Made by a program: the position numbers and the translations under genes
Assembly (NCBI GenBank): GCA_963971575.1
Contig: OZ020622.1
Coordinates: 12,810,279 to 12,874,278 of the forward strand
Length of the DNA stretch: 64,000 nt
DNA from: Liopterus haemorrhoidalis
Lineage: Eukaryota; Arthropoda; Insecta; Coleoptera; Dytiscidae
Reading direction: 5' to 3'
Shown: piece by piece, positions 42,665 through 54,675 of the stretch
How the letters are laid out: each line of letters begins with the position of its first letter
How positions within the stretch are numbered: the stretch's first letter is position 1
The notes under the pieces: generated by a model
Told to the model about the DNA's origin: nothing
The model's input: the letters and a program-made list of their open reading frames with translations, nothing else
The model's database searches: none

Positions 42665-43065
42665 AAGTATTAAGTATATCTTTTCTTTTCACGACTCGTT
42701 TACTCCAACGAAAATATCTTTTTTAAACTTTACATAGAGTACTAAAATAATATGGTTATATTTATGGAAAATTGTGTTTTCAAACTATTTTATAAATTGA
42801 GAAATATTGTTACAATGTTGTGTTTTGAACATGAAATTGAAATAACACAAAAAGTAAGAGGATGCAGTTACAGAATACATGGTCTTAACTTAAAGTTTTA
42901 GATACTGAAATAAAGTTCTATGTTTACAATATTTCAGTGATCAGTTTTCAAATTTCAGTACATTGTCCAGTAGTAATCAAGTTCAGCTTCTGGATGCAGT
43001 AAAATGATCGATCCATTCTTGACCTCAACTCCATTTGGAAAGCTGTCCAGCTGAGGAGATCTTCA

Positions 43066-44076
43066 GCCGTTTTGGACTTTGTCAGTTATATTGTGGACGC
43101 ATTAGAAGCGGTTGAATACTGTGTTGGTACCTTCTTAGATCTCAGTAAAGCATTTGACTGCATCTCGCATAACATTTTAATAAATAAGCTACATCTTTAT
43201 GGTTTTGATGAAAATAGCCGCTCCTTCCTTAGATCATATCTATCGGATAGGAAACAAATTACTCAGATTGACAACAATAAATCTAAAACTATTCCTTTAC
43301 AGTTTGGTGTTCCGCAAGGTTCCATACTTGGTCAATTACTATTTTTAATATCTGTTAATGACCTACCCCTTTTTATGACTTCTAAAACAGTTCTCTACGC
43401 AGACGACACATTATTAACTAGAATTTCCAATCTAAGTGCTCTCCTTTCCGAGAATAGATCCTTGACAGTTGAAGCAAATTCTTGGTTTAACACCAATAAA
43501 TTATGCTTAAATACTGACAAATCCCAGACCCTGCTGTTTACCACTAAGAAACATAATTTTGAAAGCCCTCGTTACGTAAAATTTCTTGGAATTCACATAG
43601 ATTCTCATTAACGTTGGGACCAACACACTGAATTTCTTAGTCGAAAGCTTAGGTCCACCATCTACCTGATAAGGAGATTGAAATACGTAGTATGCAAGGA
43701 GGTCGTATTTAAAACTTATTTTTTATAATTCCAATCTCACCTAAATTATGGTATACTTATATGGGGACATTCTCCGTCCGTTGGCAGAATTTTTAGCCTT
43801 CAGCGTAAAGCTGTCAGAATTATCTGTACTTTAAATTACTGGATACTTTTGAAGGGCCTTAATTTGTCTTGCCCAAGGCCTCACAAAAACACGGTCCACT
43901 CCCATACCGCAAATGTGGATATAATCTTTCATATGTTTTTAGCAAATTGGTCATCAAAAGAGCAACAATATTTATTCAAAAACTTAGTTTTCATTAATAA
44001 TGACCCATTTTCCTTAAGTGTTGTATATAATACCAACTATTTTTACGGCCGTTCAAAAGCTACGAAAAATGACTAA
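43066..44076 (+). pseudogene. LINE reverse transcriptase fragment
   Basis: The reading DFVSYIVDALEAVEYCVGTF, FLDLSKAFDCISHNILINKL (motif A), FGVPQGSILGQLLFLISVND (motif B), TVLYADDTLLTRISN (motif C), CLNTDKSQTLLFTTKKHNFE and VKFLGIHIDSH ends at a stop at 43609-43611. After the stop the same reading continues (WDQHTEFLSRKLRSTIYLIR, NYGILIWGHSPSVGRIFSLQ). A frame change near 43850 leads to a decayed C-terminus. It resembles the copies at 35030, 45367 and 53690. The endonuclease is missing. Confidence 0.85.
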
Positions 44077-44159
44077 GAGAGACACCAATACTAGCAAAGA
44101 TAAAAGATTAAAACGTCAATTTATAATTAAACTATTGTATCAGCTTGGTATCACGATAT

Positions 44160-44325
44160 AAAAATAAAGTAACGAGCAAAGTATCTGAAATACAGATACA
44201 AGATACTTAAATTTAAATATCTACATAAAGATACAGATACATATTTCAAAAAGTATCTAATTTGTATCTAGATACTTGAAAAAGAATCTAGTTACTGTAT
44301 CTAGATATTTGTAACTAGATATATT
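44160..44325. repeat. cluster of GTATCTAGATAC-like palindromic motifs
   Basis: Variants of GTATCTAGATAC, CAGATACAAGATAC and GTATCTAATTTGTATCTAGA recur about ten times. It may be the terminal region of an unrecognised element. The stretch 44326-45081 shows nothing else. Confidence 0.4.
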
Positions 44326-45081
44326 ACAACACTGCCCATTTGACCTAACAGTAAGCTTATAAAATTGATACTCAATTAAACTCGACGATGAGAGAAATAT
44401 CTGGAGGGCAGGAAAGGATTTTTTTGTATGTAGGGGTTGATCGATAAAAAGGTTGGGAAATCCTTGTCTATCCCATGATACTACTACCATGTGTCTCTTA
44501 TATTGTACGCGTAGCAATAAGCATTTGAAATCTATTCTGAATTCTTTACGCTGATATTCCGGGAATAATATTACATACCAGCCACAACAAAAGACGTATT
44601 CTACATCAAAAACAAAATTTGACATCTTATTGATATAACTTTTTAAAATTTACTCTCTTTCTTCTTTAATACTGTTAATCTGTTTGTAATTTGTCATTTT
44701 ACAAAACATATTTCATACTTAAATAAAACACGTTTAACTTGTAATTATTTCGATATCTTTCTCGTAGAATTCAAGATCTTTTCCAATCCGGATTTTAACA
44801 AGCGACGTTTTAATGGCGTCATAAGATTCTCGCGTTGAGCTGAGCGCAAATTGGACCACTCTTCACAACGCTCCACAGAAATGATATCTAGAAAATTTTC
44901 ATCTGTCTCAGATTTACGATTCACACATATTTGACGTTACTGTTTTCTTGTCAAAAAATGTCGAGAGAAATTGAAACGAATATTATGAAATGTGGAATAT
45001 TTTAATATTGAAATGGTGAACCAAAAAATAATGACGATAACAATTGACATCATAGATCCTACCCAAGAAATATATTTGTGT

Positions 45082-45345
45082 TTTTTAGAGTTTTGTAGGT
45101 ATGTAGGACCAAAAAACCCTTAGAACGTCAATCATGTGTCTGTCTGTCTGTACGGTAGAAATTGTAGCCCAACGACTTAACATAGAAAGTTGAAATTTGG
45201 AAAGGTTATACAATTCTTTGACCCACATATAGAAAAAATACTGAGAGTTCAAAAAAGCACATCCCGAGATAAATACAAACAATTATGTATTTAATAAAAA
45301 AATAAATATTTTTTAAAATTTTGAGTGACATAATAAATGAAAAGT
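45082..45345 (+). mobile_element. HINE family 1, copy H (5' fragment, diverged)
   Basis: TTTTTTAGAGTTTTGTAGGT, ACCAAAAAACCCTTA, a short (GTCT)n, then AAATTGTAGCCCAACGACTT and GTTGAAATTTGGAAAG correspond in order to the 5' part of copies A to G with many substitutions. The 3' part is absent. It is an older copy. Confidence 0.7.
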
Positions 45346-45366
45346 GAAAAACAAATGAAGCCTCTT

Positions 45367-46354
45367 TTTTTTAATTAAATTTATTTTGGGCTTGACTGCT
45401 AGGATCATTACCCAGAATACAATCATCTGTATCTAGATATACATAAATATAAACACAATACACAGTAACTTAGGTCAAACAATAATATGTTTCAAAATTT
45501 TACATTAAGTATAAGCATTTATCGTATCTAGAAATTCAGAGACGCTATAAAACGCTCCTTCAAGCAGTATGTTTTTTAGGTCTCTTTTGAATTTGACATC
45601 GCTGCTATTTCTGAGCACAGCTGGCAGAGCATTATAGAGACCGATACCTGCAATTAAGGGTAGATTTCTAGATGCACTATATCTATGCCTAGGAATGGTA
45701 AAAAGTTCTCTGTTTCTAGTATTGTACTTAAATCTGACTGTGCCTTAGTATGTCGTTTTCATTGTTCTTTATATACATTAGTATATGTAATATATACAAA
45801 GACGGGACTGTCAGAATTTTGTATTCCTTGAAAATTAGCTTGCTTGATGTGCGCGGCGAAACTTGGGCTAAAGTCCTGATGGCTCGTTTTTGTATTATAA
45901 AAATTCTTTGCCAACCAGTAGACGCACCCCACATCTCAATGCCATAGCTAATGGCAGATTGAAAAAAGGAGAAGTACGCAATTCTGACAATCTCCGTTGA
46001 CACAGTTAGCATCAGTCGTTTTAACATAAATACAACACTGTTGAGTTTTTTGGACACGTGGTTTATGTGCTCTTGCCAAGTGAGTCGGGCATCCAAGTGG
46101 AACCCAAGGAACCTTACAGTGGCATCCGAGTGAAGTTCAGTGTTGTCCAAATGTCTGTTTAGACTAAAAACTACTGTTTTTGTTTTTTTTTCAGTATTTA
46201 AACTTAAGCCGTTACTTGTGAACCACTGTAAGGCCTGAGACTGAGTGTCACTTAGTGCCCTTTTGACATTGTTCACATTCACCCCTTCATCAATGAACGA
46301 CGAGTCATCGGCAAAGAGTACAGTCATGGCTGCCATGTTGACAATTGTTGACAA
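45367..46354 (-). pseudogene. LINE RT 3' half with 3' UTR and A-rich tail
   Basis: The reading starts MTVLFADDSSFIDEG (motif C), LQWFTSNGLSLNTEKKTKTV, VRFLGFHLDARLTWQEHINH, FFQSAISYGIEMWGASTGWQ, RIFIIQKRAIRTLAQVSP and ILHILMYIKNNEND. One frame change near 45728 is followed by YNTRNRELFTIPRHRYSASR and LYNALPAVLRNSSDVKFKRD, to a stop near 45507. A 3' UTR of about 140 bp ends in A-rich sequence near 45367. It is 5'-truncated just before the FADD motif. Confidence 0.85.
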
Positions 46355-46357
46355 TTG

Positions 46358-46600
46358 TTAATAATTCCTGTAAGAGAGAAGGACTATACTAGGCTGTATT
46401 TTGGTGGTAAAGATAAGGTGGTTGACGTCCTGTACTACTTCTGTTGAGCAATGGCAGAAGGGGGAATCTGCTAGTCCGATTCTGTGGAGATGATCTCTTG
46501 ATCTGGTGTGGTTGAAACCGTTCCATTTCGGTGTCGAATCAGGTTTTGGCCGGTATATTGGGTTGTATGGCTTTGTAATGCCTTCCTGCAATTTGACTAC
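46358..46600 (-). pseudogene. LINE ORF2 C-terminal fragment (post-RNase H)
   Basis: The reading KPYNPIYRPKPDSTPKWNGF, RDHLHRIGLADSPFCHCSTE and VQDVNHLIF matches the HLHxIxLxxSPxCxC...DxNHxxF block at the end of I/jockey-type ORF2 proteins. The fragment at 36101-36538 holds the same block with different sequence. It directly precedes the RT half at 45367-46354, so two LINE pieces abut here. Confidence 0.7.
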
Positions 46601-46694
46601 TCATGTTGAACTCATCGTTCCATTTATTTATTATTTGTGTCTTGTATTGAAAGTAAATGTCGCAGAGTTGAAATGAAGCCTTAATGCGTCTCTT

Positions 46695-47115
46695 AATAAT
46701 CAACAAACAAATTTTTATTTTTGAAAAATTAATTTTCTTTATGAGATTTTTGCCAAAAATTTATCAATTTTCGTCCCCCACTCTATCTCCCAGAGAGGTT
46801 TTCGATCAGATAAGTTTTTCGAAAAATGTCGACTTTTTTGTGTCGTTGACAAAAAAAATTTTTTTTTAAAATATATTGTGTGGGTTCAAAAGAAAGCTCT
46901 TAAGACGTAGATTAAAGAACGGTGGATCGTTTTTTGAAATTCGTTTCTTTAAACACGATTTTAGCCAAAAATGTGCTAGAGTTCTTGTCCTGCATCCTTT
47001 TACCAAAAAGGGTTAAACCAAAAATCTGAAAAAAATGTAGGTAATGTACATTGATATGAGCCAGCAACGTACGAGAGGAATTTTTGATCAGATTGTGTTT
47101 TTGAAATATATGGCA
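46695..47115 (+). mobile_element. HINE family 1, copy I (diverged core only)
   Basis: GGTTCAAAAGAAAGCTCTTA, GACGTAGATTAAAGAACG, TTTTAGCCAAAAATGTGC, AAACCAAAAATCTGAAAAAA, GTAATGTACATTGATATGAG and GAATTTTTGATCAGATTGTG line up in order with the core of copies A to G. The preceding 46710-46830 repeats part of that core (TTTTTGCCAAAAATTTATC, CCCACTCTATCTCCCAGA). Ends and microsatellite are absent. Stretch 47116-47480 has nothing recognised. Confidence 0.55.
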
Positions 47116-47489
47116 GTTTTGACAAAAATTATTATTTTTTTAATAATGTATTTAAATAAATTATGGCTAATAATGTAATGGAATTTTTGTATTTATAGCT
47201 TAGATGTATTTTTTTGTTAAAAATATTTTAAAAAAATATATTGTTTTTAAATAGTTGCAAACCGAGTTATAGACCACACCACACTACACTCAACACTTCA
47301 GTTCAGTTAGTAGTACAGGAGTGTTCAGTTATTTTATTATACTATTATATGCTGTGAATTAACCTAATTTTCGAATTACATTAGATATTTGTTTTTAAAG
47401 TATCAAAGAGGAATAAATCATTTGTAGTAATAAAATAATAGAAATATTATTTCGGACAATTTATTTCGGCATACCAGTAGTACACTGTT

Positions 47490-47905
47490 TTCTGCCTCCC
47501 CCAGATTTGCCCCCGCATTTTCCGCCTCCAAATATGCCCCCCATTTGTTTCCCCTCAAATTTGCCACCCAAATTTGCCACCCAAATTTGCCACCCAAATT
47601 TGCCGGCTCTAAATTTGTCGCCTCCTTAATTTGCTACCCTCAAAAATTGTGGCTTTCCAAAATTGTCACTTCCAAATTTGTCGTCCATCAAATTTGTCAC
47701 CCCCTAAATTTGCCACCCTCCAAATTTGCTGATCTGGGCAGTTGACCTGCTCTCTCCCCCCTAGATCGGGGAATGACAAAGGACACAAAACAACAGTGGC
47801 GTATTCTACGTCGTTCTACGACGATTTGCCAGCCATCAAATTTGTCGCCCCCTAAGTTTACCGCTCTGGGTAGTTGCCCTGCACCACCTCCCCCCCAGAT
47901 CAGGC
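47490..47905. repeat. imperfect minisatellite of CCCAAATTTGCCAC units
   Basis: About fifteen imperfect 14-18 bp units (AAATTTGCCACC, AAATTTGTCGCC and similar) run from 47500 to 47730. GGGCAGTTGACCTGCTCTC and CCCCTAGATCGGGG follow, and then a shorter second block (47824-47905) with the same layout (AAATTTGTCGCC...GGGTAGTTGCCCTGC...CCCCAGATCAGG). It may be the end region of an unrecognised TE. Confidence 0.5.
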
Positions 47906-48504
47906 TCTGACAAACGACACTGATACAAAACGACACTGGTGTATACTACGTAGCGGATATATCTCTGGAACTTTACTTCCTATTTTTTTTTTTCTGAGCA
48001 CATAGTCATTAAATGAAATGAAATCTAGTGAAATGAAACTGTAAAAATCCCACTACAATACAAAATCTCCTATAAAATTTTAGGAGAAAATTGGAAAATC
48101 CTATGTAGATGAACTTGTTAGTTGTAATCCTACTCGTTCAACTATGGCAGAAAACGGTAGAGTTTCGAACCCTGTACTCCGATGCTAGGATTATCGAAAA
48201 CGCATTATTAAATGCACGAAACGGTAATACCGTTTTACATGGTTTACACTTTAACGAACGTGTTGTAACTACAGATGGTTTACAATAACAAAAACAGGTT
48301 CGTTCGTATTACCATACTAGTTCGTTTTATAATCAATACTTTTTATTTTAAATACACCCGCCAATTTCACTGGTATATAAAGTCATTTATTCAGTGATTC
48401 GAAATGTGGTTCTTAGTTAAAGATCCATGAGTTTTTAATACAAATTACCATTTGCTGATGAATATATCCAGATCGTATTTGAGAAGGTATCATCTTATAT
48501 AATA

Positions 48505-49226
48505 TGAAGGTTGCATTTTATATTTCGGGATTTAAGATCAAAAACAATTATTTATCAACAAAAGTGGCTTTATTGTTTTTCAAAATATTCTCCATGAAGA
48601 TCAACACACTTTTGTATGGGTTTGAACGAATTTTCGAAGCACTTTTTCCACTGCGATTGAGGCTTTTTCCACTGCGATTATCAAATTATGTGAAATTTAA
48701 CACAAACAAATCTTTTTGACGGCTAAATGTCCATACTATAGTGAATGTATGCTGGTTCCACTAACGCCCAAGAATACCTCAATCTCACGATAAGTCACAT
48801 GACGATCTTGCAAAAGCAGTTCATGCACAGCAACAATGTTTTCCGGAACAACAACCTATTTTGGACGACCTTCACGAAATTCGTCCTCAAGGGAACTACG
48901 GCCACGATTGAAGTCGGCAAACCATCGATAAACGGTAGTTCTTGATGGAGCTTCATCATCGAATTAAGTTCATCGATGCACTGTTGTTGAGTTAATCCAC
49001 ATCGAAAGTAATAAAAAATAATCGCTCGAAAATGTTCACGATTACATTCCATTTTTAGCAGAGATGATTTTTTTCAAGTTACTGTAAACAACACAAAGAG
49101 CGCTCGTACGGCAAAACGTTCTGAGTACGTATACCGTCAAAAATGTCAAAGTTTACGTTAGAAGCGTCAGTTGACAGATGGCAGCAGTAGTTTAGCGTAA
49201 TCCCGAAATATAAGAGGCAACCCTCG
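48505..49226 (-). mobile_element. mariner with internal deletion
   Basis: The right terminal repeat ACGAGGGTTGCCTCTTATAT and the left GAAGGTTGCATTTTATAT flank 722 bp. The start of the transposase is intact on the minus strand from 49052 (MECNREHFRAIIFYYFRCGL, TQQQCIDEL). A short later part reads KPIQKCVDLHGEYFEKQ near 48580-48620. Everything with the catalytic residues is deleted. It is of the same subfamily as the fragment at 139-345. The stretch 47906-48504 has only a weak tRNA B-box-like GTTTCGAACCC near 48162. Confidence 0.8.
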
Positions 49227-49235
49227 TATTCGCCT

Positions 49236-49404
49236 ATTTCTGTGGATTTCTACCAATCACGACAATGCTGTAAAACTGGCCTTCCAATCATTTATTGACT
49301 CTCGTCCACCAGGGTTTTATACCACCGGCCTGAACAACATGCCGCTTAAATGGCAAAAGTGTGTAGATAATATAGGTGCATACCTTGATAAATAAAATAA
49401 TTCC
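49236..49404 (+). pseudogene. mariner transposase C-terminal fragment (another subfamily)
   Basis: The reading DNAVKLAFQSFIDSRPPGFY, TTGLNNMPLKWQKCVDNIG and AYLDK ends at a stop. The order FxxxxPxGFYxxGxxxxxxRWxxCVDxxGxY is the usual last part of mariner transposases. It differs from the KCIDL copies. It is joined directly to the right end of the deleted mariner above. Confidence 0.65.
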
Positions 49405-49435
49405 TTATATTTGTAAGTTATCAACCAACTTTGCC

Positions 49436-50068
49436 TTTTTACCGACCGCCAACATATATAAGGGAGGTATTGTGATCATACTGATTTTGACGTTTCGAGA
49501 TTTCGATGGATCTCCGCGAATTGAGGTCCCTACATAACGTTTTGACTATTTTTAGCATGATGTCTGTCGGTCTGTCTGTCCGTCCGTCTGTCTGTCTGTC
49601 TGTCCGTCTGTGCGTCCGTCCGTCTGTCTGTCTGTGTACACGTGCAGAGCAAATTCGGCTGAAAGGATTTTTATGAAACTTCATATTTAAGCTTTTGCCA
49701 TCAATATAACAAGTTGATCAACTTTTGGTAAAAATCGGTTGACTAAAAATGGGAGTTTACTCGTGTCGATTTTTAGATTTTTGCGAATATTTCTCAACAG
49801 AAAAATATTTCGAAAAAATTTATTAAACAAAAGTTGCTATAAAAGCAACTTTTATTTGAGACATTTTTTGATAAAACGAAAAAAAATTGAAAAATTTTTT
49901 GAAATTTTTTCATACTTATGTATATGTAACGTTTCCATGATCATGATAAATAATATCTCTGTTAGAAAATATTAGGCCAAGTTATTTCTACTCTGCTGCT
50001 AGAATGCATTTTATACAAGTACTTTATGATGGCGGTCGGTCCTGTGGTGGCCACAGCTGATTTTTTTC
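49436..50068 (+). mobile_element. HINE family 3 (DINE-1-like, unrelated in sequence to family 1)
   Basis: The 5' end is TTTTT followed by subterminal ACCGACCGCC (49441-49450). A (GTCT/GTCC)n array lies at 49561-49635, then a core with AGCAAATTCGGCTGAAAGG and TTTATGAAACTTCATATTT. The inverse GGCGGTCGGT is at 50031-50040, and a terminal hairpin CTGTGGTGGCCACAG (50042-50056) is followed by CTGATTTTTT. This is the same blueprint as family 1 with wholly different sequence. The only copy in the window. Confidence 0.7.
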
Positions 50069-50751
50069 TACAAATTTCATTCTGTACAATTGCATGTGTA
50101 AATACTTGACTGAATAAGACTTATGTTCCATATGCTAGTTTCCTCGAAAATTCTCGAGAAATGCAAAAAAAACAATTCTCGATTCTCGAGAAATAAAAAG
50201 CCTCCAGAAATCAGAAACGCTACTTAGATGAGTTTTATTTTAAAGCCAGGGACAAAGTCCCCAGTGCAATGAATTATCAGCTAGAATTCAGTTTGTGATT
50301 TTCTTTTTGCACATTCCGTGTTCAACAAAACTAATTTTACTACAATATATTTAGTTTTCGTTTGTTCTACACCTGTATTTATCCTTTGGTATAAATTTCT
50401 TGTTTTTGTTGCGTGACATGCTGGTCTGACGTTTAAATCTCGTAACAAAAGTAGCGGTGAGACGTCCCCTTAGAGTTATGCACCCCGGCGGGCACGTAGG
50501 TAGTGTGGGTCAACGGTAACTTACAAGGCGTGTATACGTGTTATTCTTGTACTTCTTTCATTGTTTAAATAACAAAAACCTCGAGCTTGTCTCCAACACA
50601 CTGTCACCATAACTTACATAACCTTATTTTCAAAGTAGGGTACACACGAAATATAAATATAATAGATTATTATTCATTTTATTAAAATATCTTATTGAAT
50701 TTATTCAATCTGTTCTATACTCATATTAGCAAGGCCTTTGACACTGTAGAT

Positions 50752-51383
50752 CAGCGTTTCTCAACAGGGGGGCCGCGGCATCATAAGCTTCGTCGAATCT
50801 GAAAGCTTCGTCGGGGGGCCGCGAAATCATATAAGATCGAAGCATAAAATTATAATAGAAAAACGCTCAATTTTGTAAGATATATTCATAAATATATGAC
50901 ATTTATATTAATTAAAATATACCTTTTAAACATAAATAAAATAAATTATACTTATTTTGACTATTAATTTAAAATAATTAAAACGGTTCGCGTTGGAGGT
51001 ACTTCAAGTACTTTCATGACTTGAACGTGCAATATTTTATTTACACTCCGAGCTACTGTTAACTTAAGAGTAAGGATGCGAAAGTGTTCAAAATGGAAAA
51101 CAACTTTGAACACTTGTAAATAAAAATAATTGCAAGCCATTATAGGTAATAGTAACAGATATTAAAAACATGTTTATGTAAAAGTTGTTTCTTTTCAAAA
51201 GCTTTATCCAAATATACCCAAGACGCCATACGTTCCTATATAAAAAATCGAAGTTGTCCTTGATATCCTGTACTTCCGGTTTATTCGAAAATTTAAATAC
51301 TATCATCCAATTATCGAGATACTACACATCGTCTTTTCGAGAAAATTCGCATTTCCTCTATATTGATACACCTTGTGATCCCT

Positions 51384-51443
<60 letters not shown>

Positions 51444-51516
51444 GTTTATAGGGGAGCCACAGACAATATTTACGTTATTTTCGGGGCCCTATGCCAGAAA
51501 AGGTTGAGAAACACTG
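50752..51516. mobile_element. hAT MITE with perfect 8-bp TSD, inside a LINE
   Basis: The left end is CAGCGTTTCTCAACAGGGGG; the right end inverted is CAGTGTTTCTCAACCTTTTC. Flanks are CTGTAGAT at 50744-50751 and 51517-51524. The insertion splits the KAFDTVDH motif of the RT pseudogene exactly. The interior (765 bp) has no recognisable transposase. Confidence 0.9.
51389..51443. repeat. compound (CT)n(TA)n microsatellite
   Basis: About fifteen CT units run into about twelve TA units, inside the hAT MITE. Confidence 0.95.
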
Positions 51517-52976
51517 CTGTAGATCACGAACTACTAACAGCAAAGCTTGCATCAGTCGGTATACATGGTAACCTTTTAAAATGGTTCCAATCTTGTTTGA
51601 TTGACAGAGAACAAAGTGTGATATTGAATGGTTTTCAATCCAACTACGTGAATATTATTTCCGGTGTACCTCAAGGGAACATTTAACGCCTTAACTTTTT
51701 AACATATTCATAAATGACAAATCAGAATGCTTTGTGAATTCCAAATTCATTACTACAACTAATGATTTCAGAGCTATTCAAGAAGATTTTGAGAGATTAA
51801 CGCAATATTGCCGTCATAATAAACTTTAACTAAACATAAACAAATGTAAAACGATTTCATTCACTCACAATAGAAATATCAACTTTGAGTATAAAATTAA
51901 AAATGAAATTATTGAAAATGTATCACAAATTAAAGATCTGGGTATCATTCTAGATTCAAAGTTATTATTTGATATCCAGTTTAGTACTACGGTAAAAAGG
52001 CTTATAAAATGTTAGCTTCATTTTGAGGACTAGTAAACCCTTCACTAACAAAAACACTTTACTGTCACTATTACGTGTGTGAAATACGTTAGAAGTCAGC
52101 TTGAATTCTCTACAATAACTTGGTCACCACACTATAATATTTACAGAAAGCGAATTGAAAATATTCAAATTAAGTTTTTGAAACACCTAAATTACAGTTT
52201 TCCAAATAATTCTACAAATTTAATATCTATTGAAAAGAGAAGAACTTTATTAGATAGGCAACTAGTTAATAACATGAATAATTCGTTAGGTACCATTACA
52301 TTTTTACTTATCTATATCTATTTTTAAAATCGTCACTCTGTCGTCACGCTGTCAAAGATACAAGGCTGTGTTTTTACCGCGATAATAGTACAAGCTAGTA
52401 ACGCATCTTCCATCTCTTGTAACTTGTTGTACAGTGCATGTGCCCATCTCTTTCTATCGACAACAGAAAACGTTGCCAAACGTACTTCTCTATTAGTTAA
52501 AATATCGTAGTATAGAGATTATGAACACTACTAACATGAGCATCACACTTTCTTAATTTAACAAGAACGCTTAATTACAATATTTAGTAAAATATTATGA
52601 ACATGACTCCTTAACATTGGTATATTTTATTTAAAATACTGCAGACAAAATAATCCCACATATTAAAACCAAGGATTGCTTTTCCATCAAACCACCCACG
52701 TGAAATTATTATCATAAACAATAATTTTCTTATATTTTCCTATTAGGATAACATCATAATTAAATCAATTTGGGGACATTTTCACCATCTATATCTACCT
52801 CCGTACCTTTCCAATTTAATTATGTTGTATAATATTGAGAAGTAAATAATCCTGAGATAATAACGTACATATCCCCCTGTATTGTGTCTTTGAAAGTGAA
52901 CTGACGCGAGTTCTATATTGCTATTTGATGTTTAACTTTGTCTACAAAGAAACTAAAAGTTCTTTTACTGTTTCAG

Positions 52977-53104
52977 AAGAATGGTCAACCGCCAAAGTAA
53001 TGTCAGATGAGCCCGAATTCGTGACTCCCATTGACAACCTGACTGTACCCGTCGGAAGAGAGGCAATATTGTCTTGTACAGTCAATAACCTCAGCAAATA
53101 TAAG
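52977..53104 (+). CDS. internal exon of a DIP/lachesin-like Ig-superfamily gene
   Basis: A pyrimidine-rich tract and TTTCAG (ending 52976) precede the exon, and AAG|GTTAGT ends it at 53104. After two bases of a split codon, 42 codons read EWSTAKVMSDEPEFVTP, then IDNLTVPVGREAILSCTVNN and LSKYK. The EPxFxxPIxNxTVPVGRxAxLxCxV pattern with its first Ig cysteine is the start of Ig domain 1 in insect DIP (Dpr-interacting) and related lachesin-type cell-surface proteins, which work in neuronal recognition and synaptic matching. The next exon would be expected to start with VAW. No signal-peptide exon or second Ig exon is found, so introns on both sides must be long. This is the only clear host coding sequence in the window. 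Confidence 0.8.
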
Positions 53105-53305
53105 GTTAGTAACAACATATTTCCTTCTTTGATTGTACGAGTAGATAGTTGAACATTTTATTCTCTACCAACCAGGATATTGAATTATTTAACAAATGCT
53201 ACATTCTAAGTCTAACAAATAATGTTTCTTATTGATTTTCTTTCAAAGCAAAGGAATTTATCTACAACAATGATACTATTGGAATATTTTCAATAGTATT
53301 TTACT

Positions 53306-53350
53306 ATAGCACCGGTTCTTAAACTTGTTGAAAACGAGGAACCCTTTAAG
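53306..53350. mobile_element. isolated hAT-like terminus
   Basis: CACCGGTTCTTAAACTTGTT followed by GAGGAACCCTTT resembles a hAT end (CAGCGGTTCTTAAACTTTTT). No partner end with a matching duplication was found. It lies in the putative intron after the DIP-like exon. Confidence 0.4.
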
Positions 53351-53694
53351 ATAAAGATTTCCTTAATTTTTTTTATATGTTCATTGCATTGTCGCGTCTA
53401 TGTTGATTTTGGGGAGTTGGTATGAATATAAAAATATAATCTCTAAATACAAGTCGATAATCTGTCGTAGAACAACAATGAAATTGAAATATTGAGACTG
53501 AGATGCTGATCGCTCTGTATGCCGACAAATTATCAGGTCGTTAGGGATGAAATTTGTAGTTAATATTGCCAACTTTAACAGCTTATTATTTGACATTTGT
53601 TCTGTTTTTTTTTTTTTTTTGGAAAGTTACACATCTCGCCTGTTTAAAGTAGCACTTTATTAGTAGCTTCTATTTCTAATATAAATTAATTAAT

Positions 53695-54650
53695 TAACAT
53701 CATTTTTAAAAACTAAAACAGTTTTATATGCCGATGATTCTACAATCATTTCAAGATCCACATCATTTAGCAATTTAATTAGTAATAGTGATTTACATTT
53801 AAACGATGCTAGCAATTGGTTTGTGGCAAATATGTTGTCTCTAAACACAAACAAATGTGGAAGTATGGTTATTTCTTTAATAAAGTATACATTTGAGAGT
53901 CCAGGCTTTATTAAATTTTTAGGGGTATATGTTGACAAGGAATTAAATTGGAAACACCATGTTGATTATGTGAGTGGTAAGCTATGTAGAACAATTTTCT
54001 TACTGAGAAATTTTGTGGACATAGTAACTAAAGATGTGCTCTTAGTAGCTTATTTCTCACTTTTTCAATCACATATTTCTTATGCTCTATTAGCATGGGG
54101 ACACTCATCCTCTGCTGATAGAATTTTTGCATTGCAAAGACGCGCTGTGAGAATCATTGACGGCATTTCTTACAGAGCAGACTGTCAAAAATCTTTTTAT
54201 CTTTGCAAATTATGACTCTGCCATCCCTCTACATTTTTGCCTGTTTAAAATTTTTTTACAAAAATAAATACGACTTTAAATTTTTTAATGACATTCATAA
54301 TCATAATAATAGACAAGAATGATATATATCCTAAATTCAGCCGTCTATCAAAATCTGATATAGCACTATCTACTACGCTAATAAATTCTTTAATAAATTG
54401 CCAGAGTCAGTAAGACTTTTACCCCAAAATAAATTTGAAGCGTTTGTGCTAATTCAAAATCCATTGTACTCTGTGTCCGAATATTTTGATTTAAATTTTT
54501 AGTATTATCATTAGTTTTTTTATCTGATTAATAATCTGAGTAATAATTGTATCTATGTGTAACTCCTTTTGTGTAAATCTACACTATTTGCTTAATTTTG
54601 CGTGACTGACTGTAAACGATTTAATTGTATTGTATTGTGGTCAATAAATA
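53695..54650 (+). pseudogene. LINE RT 3' half with 3' UTR and simple tail
   Basis: The reading KTVLYADDSTIISRSTSFSN (motif C), LSLNTNKCGSMVISLIKYTF, FIKFLGVYVDKELNWKHHVD, FQSHISYALLAWGHSSSADR and IFALQRRAVRIIDGISYRAD precedes a frameshift near 54190 and a decayed C-terminus. A 3' UTR ending AATAAATAAATATTATATTA closes it. The start lies just before FADD, as in the copy at 45367-46354. It lies within the presumed intron of the DIP-like gene. Confidence 0.85.
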
Positions 54651-54675
54651 AATATTATATTATATATTATATTAG

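Larger units (their letters stand above)
50718..52330 (+). pseudogene. LINE RT pseudogene split by a hAT element
   Basis: The reading YTHISKAFDTVD (motif A, to 50751) continues after the hAT at 51517 as HELLTAKLASVGIHGNLLKW, LIDREQSVILNGFQSNYVNI and SGVPQGN (motif B). Many stops and frame changes follow, with recognisable KDLGIILDSKLLFDIQF and KYVRSQLEFSTITWSPHYNI. It is related to the 11-13 kb LINE. The element was already present when the hAT inserted. The stretches 50069-50717 and 52331-52976 have nothing else recognised. Confidence 0.8.

Noticed and set aside
48120..48190. tRNA-like sequence with GTTTCGAACCC
   Set aside because: Only a B-box-like motif; no A-box at the right distance and no tail.
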